DNA of 64,000 nucleotides, from contig CAWJIB010000010.1 of the NCBI GenBank assembly GCA_963842835.1, positions 143,018 through 207,017 on the forward strand, in the 5' to 3' direction. The stretch is from Roseiarcus sp963842835. Its GTDB lineage: Bacteria; Pseudomonadota; Alphaproteobacteria; Rhizobiales; Beijerinckiaceae. The stretch's first letter is position 1. Every line of letters starts with the position of its first letter. The notes below the pieces were generated by a model that worked only from the letters and a program-made list of their open reading frames with translations, had not been told where the DNA came from and searched no databases. Positions 50,072 to 58,635 of this stretch are shown here, one piece after another. A program made the position numbers and the translations under genes.

Positions 50072-51499
50072 ATGCCTCGCGACGGAGTCGCGCGAAGCGG
50101 AAGCGTCGGCAGTCGGGCGCTGTCCCCGGCGCTGCGCGTTGCGATGGCCGCCGCGCTTGCCGCCGCCGTCCTTGCGCCGAGTTCCGCGGCCAGCGAGGAC
50201 GTCGAGCCCAAGGTTTCGCCCGACCGTATCGAGGACGTCCCCTCAACTAGGCCGGACCCGTTTCCCGCCTTCGACAATTTCGCCTGGCGGGCGTTCGTGG
50301 CGCTCGCCTGGCCGGCGCTGACGGATCCGGCCCATCGCGGTGAGCCCGATCGCACGAAGACGCTCGGCGATCCCGGCCCCCGCGTGTGGGAGACGTTCAA
50401 GTCGCGTTACGAAGTGTTTCAGCGCGGTTCGGACGGGCGGGCGCTGCCGCCGGCGAAGTGGGCGAGTTACGAAGGTCGGAATCCTTGCGGCGCCGAAGTC
50501 GACAATCGGACCAAGACGCTCGCCTCGTTCACTCCCTTCGCCGATTTGAACCAGGCGAGCTTCACGCCGGGCAAATTCTTGAGCCCGCTCGTCGCGCAGA
50601 ATCGCACCTATACGCGCTACGAGGTGCGCTTCAACGAGGCCGAATTCAACTCGATCGTCGATCACCGTTGGTTCATCCGCGATTTGCTGCCGACGCTGGA
50701 AGCGCCGGCCCATTTCAATGTCGGATCGGTCGCGGTGAAAGCGGCCTGGCGCATCCTCACCGACGCCGATTCTCCGGCAGTCCGGCGCCGCTACTATGTC
50801 GTCACGGACGCTGAAGTCGTCGACGTCGCTAAAAGCCTCGCAGCGGGGAAGACCGTCTGCGCCAAGCGCGACGTCGCGCTCGTGGGCCTGCATATCGCGG
50901 TCAAGACGAAATACCGGCCGCAATGGCTGTGGAGCACGTTCGAGCATGTCGACAACGTGCCGCCCGTCGGCGTCGGCGAAGCGCGCGAACCCGACGCCAA
51001 GGACGCAGGCGCACCCTATTCCTTCAATGATCCCGCCGGCGAGCAGAGCGAAGTCGCGCCGCCCGCAGGTTCGCCATTGGCGCGGCCGGTCGGGTCGGAC
51101 AATCCGCCCCGGGTCGATCCTGAGCCGATGCAGGTCGTGCGCAAGCATCCTGTCAATCCCGAGACCATGGCGATGAACCGGGCCTATTGGTCGCTGCCGG
51201 AAGTCCGCGGGACCGCATGGGTCCATTACATGCTCGTCGCGACGCAATGGCCGACGGTGACGCAACCGTCGACCTCGGAGAACGACGGCCGATATTTTCC
51301 CGGCCTGCGCATCGATCCGCTGACGCCGGCCGAGCCCTATCAGATAGCCGCGGAGAACGGCGAACCGGACCAAAACCTCGCCAACGTGACCATGGAGACT
51401 TACGCTCAGGACTCCCCTGCGAGCTGCATGGCTTGCCATCACGCCGTATCGAACGCATTCGGGCGCGACTTCGTCGCGATTCTGCCCGACGCCAACTGA
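50072..51499 (+). CDS. Secreted protein with C-terminal heme-binding site, 475 residues
   Basis: A signal peptide ends near SSAASED. GGGGAGG lies six bases before ATG 50072. The long body lacks known motifs but is rich in aromatic residues and Pro (FPAFDNFAWRAFVALAWPAL, KTKYRPQWLWSTFEHVDNVP, GTAWVHYMLVATQWPTV). At the very end stands ASCMACHHAVSNAFGRDF, a single CxxCH site placed like those of larger cytochrome-like enzymes. The protein may be a dehydrogenase, oxidase or electron acceptor; none can be proved. It follows the small cytochrome by 64 bases. Confidence 0.72.
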   Translation: MPRDGVARSGSVGSRALSPALRVAMAAALAAAVLAPSSAASEDVEPKVSPDRIEDVPSTRPDPFPAFDNFAWRAFVALAWPALTDPAHRGEPDRTKTLGDPGPRVWETFKSRYEVFQRGSDGRALPPAKWASYEGRNPCGAEVDNRTKTLASFTPFADLNQASFTPGKFLSPLVAQNRTYTRYEVRFNEAEFNSIVDHRWFIRDLLPTLEAPAHFNVGSVAVKAAWRILTDADSPAVRRRYYVVTDAEVVDVAKSLAAGKTVCAKRDVALVGLHIAVKTKYRPQWLWSTFEHVDNVPPVGVGEAREPDAKDAGAPYSFNDPAGEQSEVAPPAGSPLARPVGSDNPPRVDPEPMQVVRKHPVNPETMAMNRAYWSLPEVRGTAWVHYMLVATQWPTVTQPSTSENDGRYFPGLRIDPLTPAEPYQIAAENGEPDQNLANVTMETYAQDSPASCMACHHAVSNAFGRDFVAILPDAN

Positions 51500-51618
51500 G
51501 GCGGTCTGCGCTTGAAAAATTGGCGAGTTCGGCTCGACCGTCATCCGACCGGCTGGCGCGCCTCCCCTTCCCCTTTGCGGGACAGGCGATTGGCGCGCCA
51601 ATCGCCGGGGAAACCGCA

Positions 51619-51996
51619 TCACCTCGCGTGTTCGACGACTGCGACGCCGACGATCGTGTAATGACCGGCGTCGATGTCGAAGGCGATTTTGTCGCCGACG
51701 CGCAGACCGGCGCTGAGTTCGGGCGGCTTGACGCGATACATCATTTCCATCGCGGCCATGAAGCCCTTGATCTCCTCATGGTCGAGCGTCAGCGCGCCGG
51801 TCGCTGCGTCGATCGCCTTGACGACGCCGACGCCGTGAAAGATTCCGGTCGCCGCCGTCTCTTGCGCCTGCGCCGGAGCGATCCCGATGGCCGGCCCGCC
51901 GAGAAACCTTCGATCCGAGGGGGCAGCGGCGCAAGCGGCCGCGAGGCCGGTGAGGATCGCGAACATTGCGGCCGCGCCTCTGGGCGAAATCGACAT
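51619..51996 (-). CDS. CusF-like periplasmic copper-binding protein
   Basis: A 125-residue exported protein with a CusF-type small barrel. GVGVVKAIDAATGALTLDHE leads into IKGFMAAMEMMYRVKPPE, whose Met cluster matches the CusF Cu(I) site, and GLRVGDKIAFDI closes the fold. The signal peptide holds Cys residues (LAAACAAAP). CusF proteins carry Cu(I) or Ag(I) to efflux pumps; no pump genes are adjacent. ATG 51996 has AAGGGGAGG six bases upstream. It converges on the redox group. Confidence 0.85.
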   Translation of the reverse strand: MSISPRGAAAMFAILTGLAAACAAAPSDRRFLGGPAIGIAPAQAQETAATGIFHGVGVVKAIDAATGALTLDHEEIKGFMAAMEMMYRVKPPELSAGLRVGDKIAFDIDAGHYTIVGVAVVEHAR

Positions 51997-52072
51997 CGAG
52001 CCCTCCCCTTTGGAATCCGCCATTTCGTTGCAACGCAGGGCGTGCGGGCGTTCGGGACGGCGAAGCGTCAAT

Positions 52073-52468
52073 TCAGCCGCGCGGTTCGAGCCGCGCCACG
52101 GCTTCGATCTCGACCTTCATCTCGTCCCTGAGCAATCCCGAGATCACATAAATCGCCGCCGCGGGCCGGATCGCGGCGAAGACCTCGCCCTGAACCTCGA
52201 GGACCGGCACGCAATAGTCCGCGCTGGTCACGAAGGTGCGCAGGCTCACGATATTCTCCAGCCCTCCGCCCGCTTCGGCGAGCACCGATGCGAATGTCTT
52301 GTAGATGGCGCGCGCCTGCGCGACGACGTCGTCCGGTATCGTCATCGCCGCGTAGTCATAGCCGGTCGTGCCGGAAATGAAGACGAATTCGCCGTCGCAA
52401 ACGGCCCGCGAATAGCCGCAGGCGGTTTCGAACGGCGATCCGGAAGAAATGAGTCGGCGGGCCGACAT
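52073..52468 (-). CDS. RidA family protein
   Basis: A 131-residue RidA/YjgF-fold protein. The fold is seen in YSRAVCDGEFVFISGTTGYD, ENIVSLRTFVTSADYC and AAAIYVISGLLRDEMKVEIE with the terminal VARL. RidA proteins hydrolyse reactive enamine/imine intermediates; this one has Gly-Leu-Leu variation near the ligand site, so it may belong to another Rid subfamily. It follows pccA on the same strand by about 50 bases. Confidence 0.85.
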   Translation of the reverse strand: MSARRLISSGSPFETACGYSRAVCDGEFVFISGTTGYDYAAMTIPDDVVAQARAIYKTFASVLAEAGGGLENIVSLRTFVTSADYCVPVLEVQGEVFAAIRPAAAIYVISGLLRDEMKVEIEAVARLEPRG

Positions 52469-52519
52469 GAGCGCACTCCTTGACTACAGGCTGCGGAAGC
52501 GTCGGCGCCGCTCCGCTCG

Positions 52520-54524
52520 CTATGCAAACTCCATGATCACCGCGTCCACGGCGAGCAAATCGCCTTCCCTGGCGAGGATCTTCTTTACCGTCGCGTCGCG
52601 CTCGGCGAGAAGCACGTTCTCCATCTTCATCGCCTCGACCATGCACAAGGGCTCGCCCGCCTTGACCTCCTGCCCCTCGCGCACGGCGATGGATTTGACG
52701 AGGCCGGGCATCGGACACAAAAGCGTGCGCGATTGATCCGCGCCCTTGCGCTCGATCATCAGCAGGCTGAGCTCGGCCTCGCGCTCGGTATAGACGCGCG
52801 CCGCGACCGCGACGCCGCGATGGGCGAGAGCGAAGCCGTTGAGGATCGCGCGCACCTGCGCGACGACCGGCTTCTCCTCGATGTCGCCGCGCCAGACCGG
52901 CTCTCCCGGCGTCCACGGCGAATCGACCCGCAGACGGCGCCCGTCGGCGAAAACCACGTCGAGGCCGTCCTCGCGCGGCTCAACCTCGACGTCGATGCGC
53001 GTCTTGCCCAACAGGACCGCGCGCTTGGCCTCGAAGCGCAGGCTCCCCGCCTCGCGCAATTGCCCGGAAATCCTGCGCTTGCGCACGTTCTGGACATGAT
53101 CGACATGCGCCGCGATGGCGGCCAGGATGGCTTCCGTCTCGCCGGCGGCGACGAGCGGGGAAAATCGCTCGGGGAATTCCTCGGCGATGAAGCCGGTCGA
53201 CAAATGCCCGGAGCGCCAGCGCTCATGCTGCATCAGCGCGGACAGGAAGGGAATGTTGTGGCGGATGCCGTCGATGACGAAGGCGTCGAGCGCGTTCGCC
53301 TGCGCCTCGATCGCGCTTAGGCGATCGCCGGCGTGGGTCACCAGCTTGGCGATCATCGGGTCATAGTAGATCGAGATTTCGCCGCCCTCATAGACGCCGG
53401 TGTCGTTGCGCACCGTGACCCCCTCGACGCGCCCTTCGGCGGGCGGGCGGTATTTGACGAGACGCCCGGTCGAGGGCAGGAAGCCGCGCGTGGGATCCTC
53501 GGCGTAGACGCGGCTCTCGACCGCCCAGCCGGTCAGCTTCACGTCGGCCTGCCTTAGGCGCAGCCGCTCGCCATAGGCGCTGCGGATCATCTCCTCGACG
53601 AGGTCGACGCCGGTGACCAGTTCGGTCACGGGATGTTCGACTTGAAGCCGCGTGTTCATCTCGAGGAAGTAGAAGCTGCGGTCCTGCCCCGCGACGAATT
53701 CGACCGTGCCGGCCGAATCGTAGTTGACGGCCTTGGCGAGCGCGACCGCCTGCTCGCCCATCTTGCGCCGCGTTTCCTCGTCGAGCAGCGGCGAGGGCGC
53801 TTCCTCGATCACTTTCTGGTTGCGGCGCTGGATCGAGCATTCGCGCTCGCCGAGATGAATGACGTTGCCGTGCTTGTCGCCGAGCACCTGGATTTCGATA
53901 TGGCGGGGATTGACGATGAATTTCTCGACGAAGACGCGATCGTCGCCGAACGAGGACAAGGCCTCGGACTTGGCGCGCGCGAAGCCTTCGGCGACTTCCT
54001 GGCGGGAGTAAGCGATGCGCATGCCCTTGCCGCCGCCGCCCGCCGAGGCCTTGATCATCACGGGATAGCCGATTTCGTCGGCGATCTCCGCCGCGTGTCG
54101 CGGGGTCTCGATGACGCCGAGGAAGCCGGGAACGGTCGAGACCTTGGCGGCGTTGGCGAATCTCTTCGAATTCGATCTTGTCGCCCATCGCCTCGATGGC
54201 GCGCAGGTTCGGGCCGATGAAGACGACGCCCTCGTCGGCCAGCGCCTTGGCGAGAGCGGCGCGTTCGGAGAGAAAGCCGTAGCCGGGATGCACCGCCTCG
54301 GCGCCGGTCTCCTTGCAGGCGGCGACGATCTTCTCGATGACGAGATAGGACTGGACGGCCGGCGGCGGCCCGATCGCGACCGCCTCGCTGGCCATTTCGA
54401 CGTGCAGCGCGTCCTTGTCGGCCTCGGAATAGACGGCGACCGTCTTTATGCCCATGCGGCGCGCGGTCTTGATGACCCGACACGCGATCTCGCCGCGATT
54501 GGCGATCAGGATTTTCTTGAACAT
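52520..54524 (-). pseudogene. pccA: Propionyl-CoA carboxylase alpha subunit (biotin carboxylase plus carrier), one frameshift
   Basis: The biotin carboxylase half starts FKKILIANRGEIACRVIKTA and continues with KASAGGGGKGMRIA (ATP-grasp) and HIEIQVLGDKHGNVIHLGER. The end carries the biotin site EAMKMENVL. Near 54171 one extra base (GAATTCGAAG where GAATCGAAG is expected) shifts the frame: the first frame reads GDKIEFEEIRQRRQ, whereas the conserved protein is KRFANAAKVSTVPGFLGVIE. Removing the base gives 667 residues, normal for PccA. The enzyme carboxylates propionyl-CoA to methylmalonyl-CoA. It may be a real mutation or a sequence error. Confidence 0.88.
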
Positions 54525-54636
54525 TGCCCCCTCGGAGGACGGCCCCTCGGTCCGGGCCCTTGTCGCTCCGGTGGTTCTATTGGAGCGCGGGCGGCGCGTA
54601 AACAGCGCCGTGGCCCGCGCCTGCTAACAAAAGGGA

Positions 54637-55077
54637 CTACCGCGCGCTCGCGGCCGTCAGCGCCGCCTCGACCCCCGGCCAGCCACGCGCGGCGCGCGCG
54701 CGCACGGCCGCGAGGAACCAGGCGGGCGCGCGGTGGGCCTCGCCGAGGACGGCGACGAGCGCCGCCAGCGCATTGACCGAGGCGCATTCGTCGGCGCGCT
54801 CGATCAGCCATTCCGCCTGCGCCTCGCTGACGATTCCGGTCGGCCGCGCCTGCCAGACGACGTGCTCGACGATCATCTCGACGAAGAATTCCGTCCATTC
54901 CGGCGCGTTGGCGAGCCCGGCGCGCTCGACAGCAAAAAGCTCGTCCGCCGCCTCGCGCGACACCTCGCCGCCGGCGAACACTTCGCGCCGGAGCCAGGCG
55001 ACGTCCATCGCGCTGACTTTGCGGCCGTGAATCATCGCGGTGATGATTGTACGGCTCCTATCCACAGTGAACGCCAT
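54637..55077 (-). CDS. Conserved hypothetical protein between pccB and pccA
   Basis: A 146-residue cytoplasmic protein without signal peptide or membrane helix. It is helix-rich: MDVAWLRREVFAGGEVSREA, ADELFAVERAGLANAPEWTE, FFVEMIVEHVVWQARPTG. The pattern is familiar from conserved alphaproteobacterial hypotheticals, but I do not recognise a named domain. It ends about 110 bases before pccA and may belong to the same transcript. Confidence 0.65.
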   Translation of the reverse strand: MAFTVDRSRTIITAMIHGRKVSAMDVAWLRREVFAGGEVSREAADELFAVERAGLANAPEWTEFFVEMIVEHVVWQARPTGIVSEAQAEWLIERADECASVNALAALVAVLGEAHRAPAWFLAAVRARAARGWPGVEAALTAASAR

Positions 55078-55294
55078 GACGCAACCCTATCCAACGCCCC
55101 CGCCGTCTCGTTGGACGGCTTGTTATGTCAGACGAGTTTGGGCGCGAAGGTTTGCTAGGTCGTGAATCCGCCAAAGCGCTTGCCGACAGAGTTAAGGCGT
55201 CGCAAAGGCGCATGGTTTCAAGAAGATGAAGGTCGCCAATGCAGGCAAAGGCGCGGCGGTCGACGCGGTTGCGATCAGCGGTTTGACGCAGTCT

Positions 55295-55687
55295 TCACGC
55301 CAACTGGATCCGCGCGCGATGACCAGCCGCTCGAGCGAGACGCCGATCCCGCGTGAGCAGCGGAGCATCGAGCACTTCGGCGAGCGCAACGTAAACGGCG
55401 TCGTAGGCAGTAAGGTTGTTGCGCAGTTCCCAAACCCGCGGCAGTAGGAAATCATGCGGATATCGTCGCAACGGAAGGTCCGAAAGATCGGCGAGCGCCT
55501 CGCCACCGCGTTGCCGGTCGATGTCGCCGTTGGCTGCGTACCGACGGATCACCTGAGCAACCTCGACGTCCAGCAAATGCGGGACGTGCAGTGTTTCGCG
55601 AGGGTCGAATAGTCGCGCTTCGATCGCCTCGGCCGCCGGCGTGCGCAAGAGCGCCTCGATCACGGCCGAGGCGTCAAGGACGATCAC
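55295..55687 (-). CDS. vapC: VapC-type PIN-domain toxin
   Basis: A 130-residue PIN-domain ribonuclease. All four acidic positions are visible: Asp in IVLDASAVIEALL, Glu in LLDVEVAQVI, Asp in TAYDAVYVALAE and Asp in LLTRDRRLARAA. VapC toxins cut RNA, often initiator tRNA or rRNA, when free of antitoxin. It starts at GTG 55687, overlapping the antitoxin stop by four bases (GTGA), the classic arrangement. The toxin appears intact, while the antitoxin gene carries a stop codon. Confidence 0.9.
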   Translation of the reverse strand: MIVLDASAVIEALLRTPAAEAIEARLFDPRETLHVPHLLDVEVAQVIRRYAANGDIDRQRGGEALADLSDLPLRRYPHDFLLPRVWELRNNLTAYDAVYVALAEVLDAPLLTRDRRLARAAGHRARIQLA

Positions 55688-55914
55688 AGGCGGTCGCGTT
55701 CGACGCGAACCGCCTCAGCCGGCGTCACGGAAGGCGTGACTGCTCGACGCTGCGCCAGGCGTCTGCGCAGCTCATCGAGCGTCGGCCGCTCGGCCGCCTG
55801 GCGGATTTCGCCGAGCAGATAATCCGACAGCGACATGCCCGCCATCGCGGCGCGCGCCTTGAGTTGGCGGTGCAGCGCGTCCGGAACATTGCGAATTTAA
55901 ATCATGGCGGACAT
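55684..55914 (-). pseudogene. FitA/VapB-type ribbon-helix-helix antitoxin with an early stop codon
   Basis: Restored, this is a 76-residue RHH antitoxin: IRNVPDALHRQLKARAAMAG, MSLSDYLLGEIRQAAERPTL and a C-terminal tail that would block the toxin. The frame opens ATG TCC GCC ATG ATT and then TAA at 55899-55897, where a Gln codon (CAA) would be expected in the M-I-Q-I-R-N-V consensus. A single C-to-T change explains it. Translation could restart at a rare ATT codon or at ATG about 17 residues later, which would lose the DNA-binding strand. Confidence 0.7.
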
Positions 55915-56006
55915 GTGAAGAGCATGAGCGCATGCGGATCGCATGTCAACAGCCGGCGAACGCCCCGCGCGCCCAACGAGGACCTGCGGAGAAGCCCGCA
56001 GTCCCC

Positions 56007-57539
56007 TTAAAGCGGAATGTTGTCGTGCTTCTTCCAGGGGTTCTCGAGCTTCTTGTTGCGCAGCATCGCCAGCACGCGCGACAGGCGCCGGCGCGTCGCG
56101 TGCGGCATGATGACTTCGTCGATATAGCCGCGCTCAGCGGCGACGAAGGGCGAGAGGAAGCGCGCTTCGTATTCGCCCGTGCGTTCGGCGATCTTGGCCG
56201 GATCGTTCATGTCGGCGCGGAAGATGATCTCGACCGCGCCCTTGGCGCCCATCACCGCGATCTGCGCGGTCGGCCAGGCCAAGTTGATGTCGCCGCGCAG
56301 GTGCTTGGACGCCATGACGTCATAGGCGCCGCCGAAGGCCTTGCGGGTGATGACGGTGACCTTGGGAACCGTCGCCTCGGCATAGGCGAACAGCAGCTTC
56401 GCGCCGTGCTTGATGAGCCCGCCATATTCCTGCGCGGTGCCCGGCAGGAAGCCCGGCACGTCGACGAAGGTCACGATCGGGATGTTGAAACAGTCGCAGA
56501 AGCGCACGAAGCGCGCGCCCTTGCGCGAGGCGTCGGAATCGAGCACGCCCGCGAGCGCCAACGGCTGGTTGGCGACGATGCCGACCGTCGTCCCCTCGAT
56601 GCGCCCGAAGCCGGTGACGATGTTCTTGGCGTGCGCCTCCTGGATTTCGAAGAAGTCGCCCTCGTCGGCGATCTTCACGATCAACTCCTTGATGTCGTAG
56701 GGCTTGTTGGGATTGTCGGGGATCAAGGTGTCCAGCGACATGTCGATGCGCTCGGGGTCGTCGAAGCTCGGCAGCTTGGGCGGCGCCTCGAGATTGGACG
56801 CGGGCAGGAAGTCGATCAACCGGCGCATCTGCAGCAGCGCCTCGACGTCGTTGTCATAAGCGCGGTCGGCGATCGAGGAGCGCGTCGTGTGGACGTGCGC
56901 GCCGCCCAATTCCTCGGCGGTCACGGTCTCGTTGGTGACGGTCTTGACCACGTCCGGGCCGGTGACGAACATGTAGCTGGTGTCGCGCACCATGAAGATG
57001 AAGTCGGTCATCGCCGGCGAATAGACGTCGCCGCCCGCGCAGGGGCCCATGATCAGCGAAATCTGCGGAATGACGCCCGAGGCGAGCACGTTGCGCTGGA
57101 ACACCTCGCCATAGCCGCCGAGCGCCGCCACGCCCTCCTGGATGCGCGCCCCGCCGGCGTCGAACAGGCCGACGATCGGGGCGCGGTTCTTGACCGCCAT
57201 GTCCTGGATCTTGGTGATCTTCTGCGCATGGGCTTCGCTAAGGGAACCGCCGAACACGGTGAAATCCTTGGCGAAGACGAAGATCGTGCGCCCGTTCACC
57301 GTGCCCCAGCCCGTGACCACGCCGTCGCCGGGAATCTTGGTCTTCTCCATGCCGAAATCGGCGCAGCGGTGCTCGACGAACATGTCGAACTCCTCAAAGG
57401 AGCCGTGATCGAGCAGCAGGTCGATGCGCTCGCGCGCGGTGAGCTTGCCCTTGGCGTGCTGCGCCGAAATGCGCTGCTCCCCGCCCCCTAAGCGCGCGCG
57501 GGCGCGGCGACGTTCCAATCGGGCCAGCATCTGTTTCAC
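56007..57539 (-). CDS. pccB: Propionyl-CoA carboxylase beta subunit (carboxyltransferase)
   Basis: A 510-residue crotonase-fold carboxyltransferase. The acyl-CoA site is seen in RIQEGVAALGGYGEVFQRNV and GGAHVHTTRSSIAD. The C-terminal carboxybiotin half has VDVPGFLPGTAQEYGGLI, ITRKAFGGAYDVMASKHL and AVMGAKGAVEIIF. It pairs with PccA to form methylmalonyl-CoA. GTG 57539 is preceded by GGAG. The gene lies upstream of the VapBC pair and the hypothetical gene, so the pcc genes are split by unrelated DNA. Confidence 0.95.
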   Translation of the reverse strand: MKQMLARLERRRARARLGGGEQRISAQHAKGKLTARERIDLLLDHGSFEEFDMFVEHRCADFGMEKTKIPGDGVVTGWGTVNGRTIFVFAKDFTVFGGSLSEAHAQKITKIQDMAVKNRAPIVGLFDAGGARIQEGVAALGGYGEVFQRNVLASGVIPQISLIMGPCAGGDVYSPAMTDFIFMVRDTSYMFVTGPDVVKTVTNETVTAEELGGAHVHTTRSSIADRAYDNDVEALLQMRRLIDFLPASNLEAPPKLPSFDDPERIDMSLDTLIPDNPNKPYDIKELIVKIADEGDFFEIQEAHAKNIVTGFGRIEGTTVGIVANQPLALAGVLDSDASRKGARFVRFCDCFNIPIVTFVDVPGFLPGTAQEYGGLIKHGAKLLFAYAEATVPKVTVITRKAFGGAYDVMASKHLRGDINLAWPTAQIAVMGAKGAVEIIFRADMNDPAKIAERTGEYEARFLSPFVAAERGYIDEVIMPHATRRRLSRVLAMLRNKKLENPWKKHDNIPL

Positions 57540-57870
57540 GGGGGAGCTCCGGTTCGGGAATGCGCGGCGGAGTGGTTAAACGCCACGCGCCAAAGTCTCC
57601 GCCACGTCATGGCCGGGCTTGTCCCGGCCATCCACGCGGTCAAATCGCCTTGCGGTTCGAGGAAAGGCCGCGCTGTTGCGGCTTCGCCCTGAGTCCGACC
57701 GGCGGCTTAACGGCGTGGATGGCCGGGACAAGCCCGGCCATGACGGCGGTAGGCGTTTCGGGGCGGATATAACACGGCGTGGGCGGGGCGGGAACGGGGG
57801 AGACGTGCGACGATCGGATGACGCGCGATTGGCGCGCGCTCGCGGAGCGCGGCCGACCCTGCGCGCCCTT
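57540..57870. repeat. Intergenic region with a perfect 33-bp inverted repeat
   Basis: The arms are 57605-57637 and 57713-57745, identical reverse complements that include ggccgggcttgtcccggcc, separated by 75 bases. Each arm is itself palindromic in its centre. Such elements are common between Rhizobiales genes and resemble miniature transposable or BIME-type repeats. No gene is supported in the region; pccB promoter signals should lie near its right end. Confidence 0.9.
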
Positions 57871-58635
57871 TCAACCCGCAGTCGCCCCGATCATCTGCGC
57901 CGCCGCCTCGAAATCCCGCCACCTCGCCGCGCGGCGGGCCTTGGCTTCTTCGTCCTCGCCCCATTGCGCGATCTGGAAATCCTCAGCCACATGGGCGATG
58001 CGCCAGGCTTCTTCGGCGCTTAGCCGTCCGCGCGCGACGGCGAGCGCTAGCAGCGCCGAGCCGGTCAGGCTCGTCATCACATGCAGCGCCGCCAGCGCGA
58101 AGGGGCTCGCGATCGCCTCGAGCGCGACGCGGACCGCTTCCAGCGCCGGCTCGGGCTGGCGCACATGCAGGACGCCCTCGGCGACGAGGAACTTCGCCCG
58201 GAGCGCCTGCCCCGCCCAGTCGAGCACGGGATCGAACGCTTCCGACTCCGCCGCCACGAGCGCTTCGGGCGTCGTGGCGCGGTAGCACAAGAGGTCGGAC
58301 CCGGCGTAGCCGGCGACCTCAGTGCGGGTCGCCGCCATCGCCGAGGCGACGCCGTCGAGCGCCGAATTGGCGAGGCGCGTCAGCGGCGCCTTGGCGGGAT
58401 CGATCGTCTCGCCCTGCCCCGCCCATTCCGCCGCGATCGCTTCGGCGAGCGCGCGGGTCGGCAGGATCAGCGGCTTCTTGGCGGGCGTGCGCGCGCGCCG
58501 TCCGTCGAGCAGCAGCGCGAAGCCTCCGCCTTCGGCCTCGCCGACGCTCGCAGTCTTGAAGAAGCGCTTGATCGCGGCCGGGCGCATGGCGGCCTGCGCC
58601 GCGCGCATCGGGTCTTGCGGCGGCGCGTCACTCAT
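57871..58635 (-). CDS. ATP12 family F1-ATPase assembly chaperone
   Basis: A 254-residue ATP12 protein, the chaperone that protects the F1 alpha subunit during ATP synthase assembly, typical of mitochondria and Alphaproteobacteria. Visible features: AIKRFFKTASVGEAEGGGFA, LLLDGRRARTPAKKPLILPT, LAEAIAAEWAGQGETIDP, PLTRLANSALDGV, and the C-terminal DEEAKARRAARWRDFEAAAQ. Its start overlaps the end of the pseudouridine synthase gene by eight bases, the usual alphaproteobacterial pair. Confidence 0.94.
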   Translation of the reverse strand: MSDAPPQDPMRAAQAAMRPAAIKRFFKTASVGEAEGGGFALLLDGRRARTPAKKPLILPTRALAEAIAAEWAGQGETIDPAKAPLTRLANSALDGVASAMAATRTEVAGYAGSDLLCYRATTPEALVAAESEAFDPVLDWAGQALRAKFLVAEGVLHVRQPEPALEAVRVALEAIASPFALAALHVMTSLTGSALLALAVARGRLSAEEAWRIAHVAEDFQIAQWGEDEEAKARRAARWRDFEAAAQMIGATAG

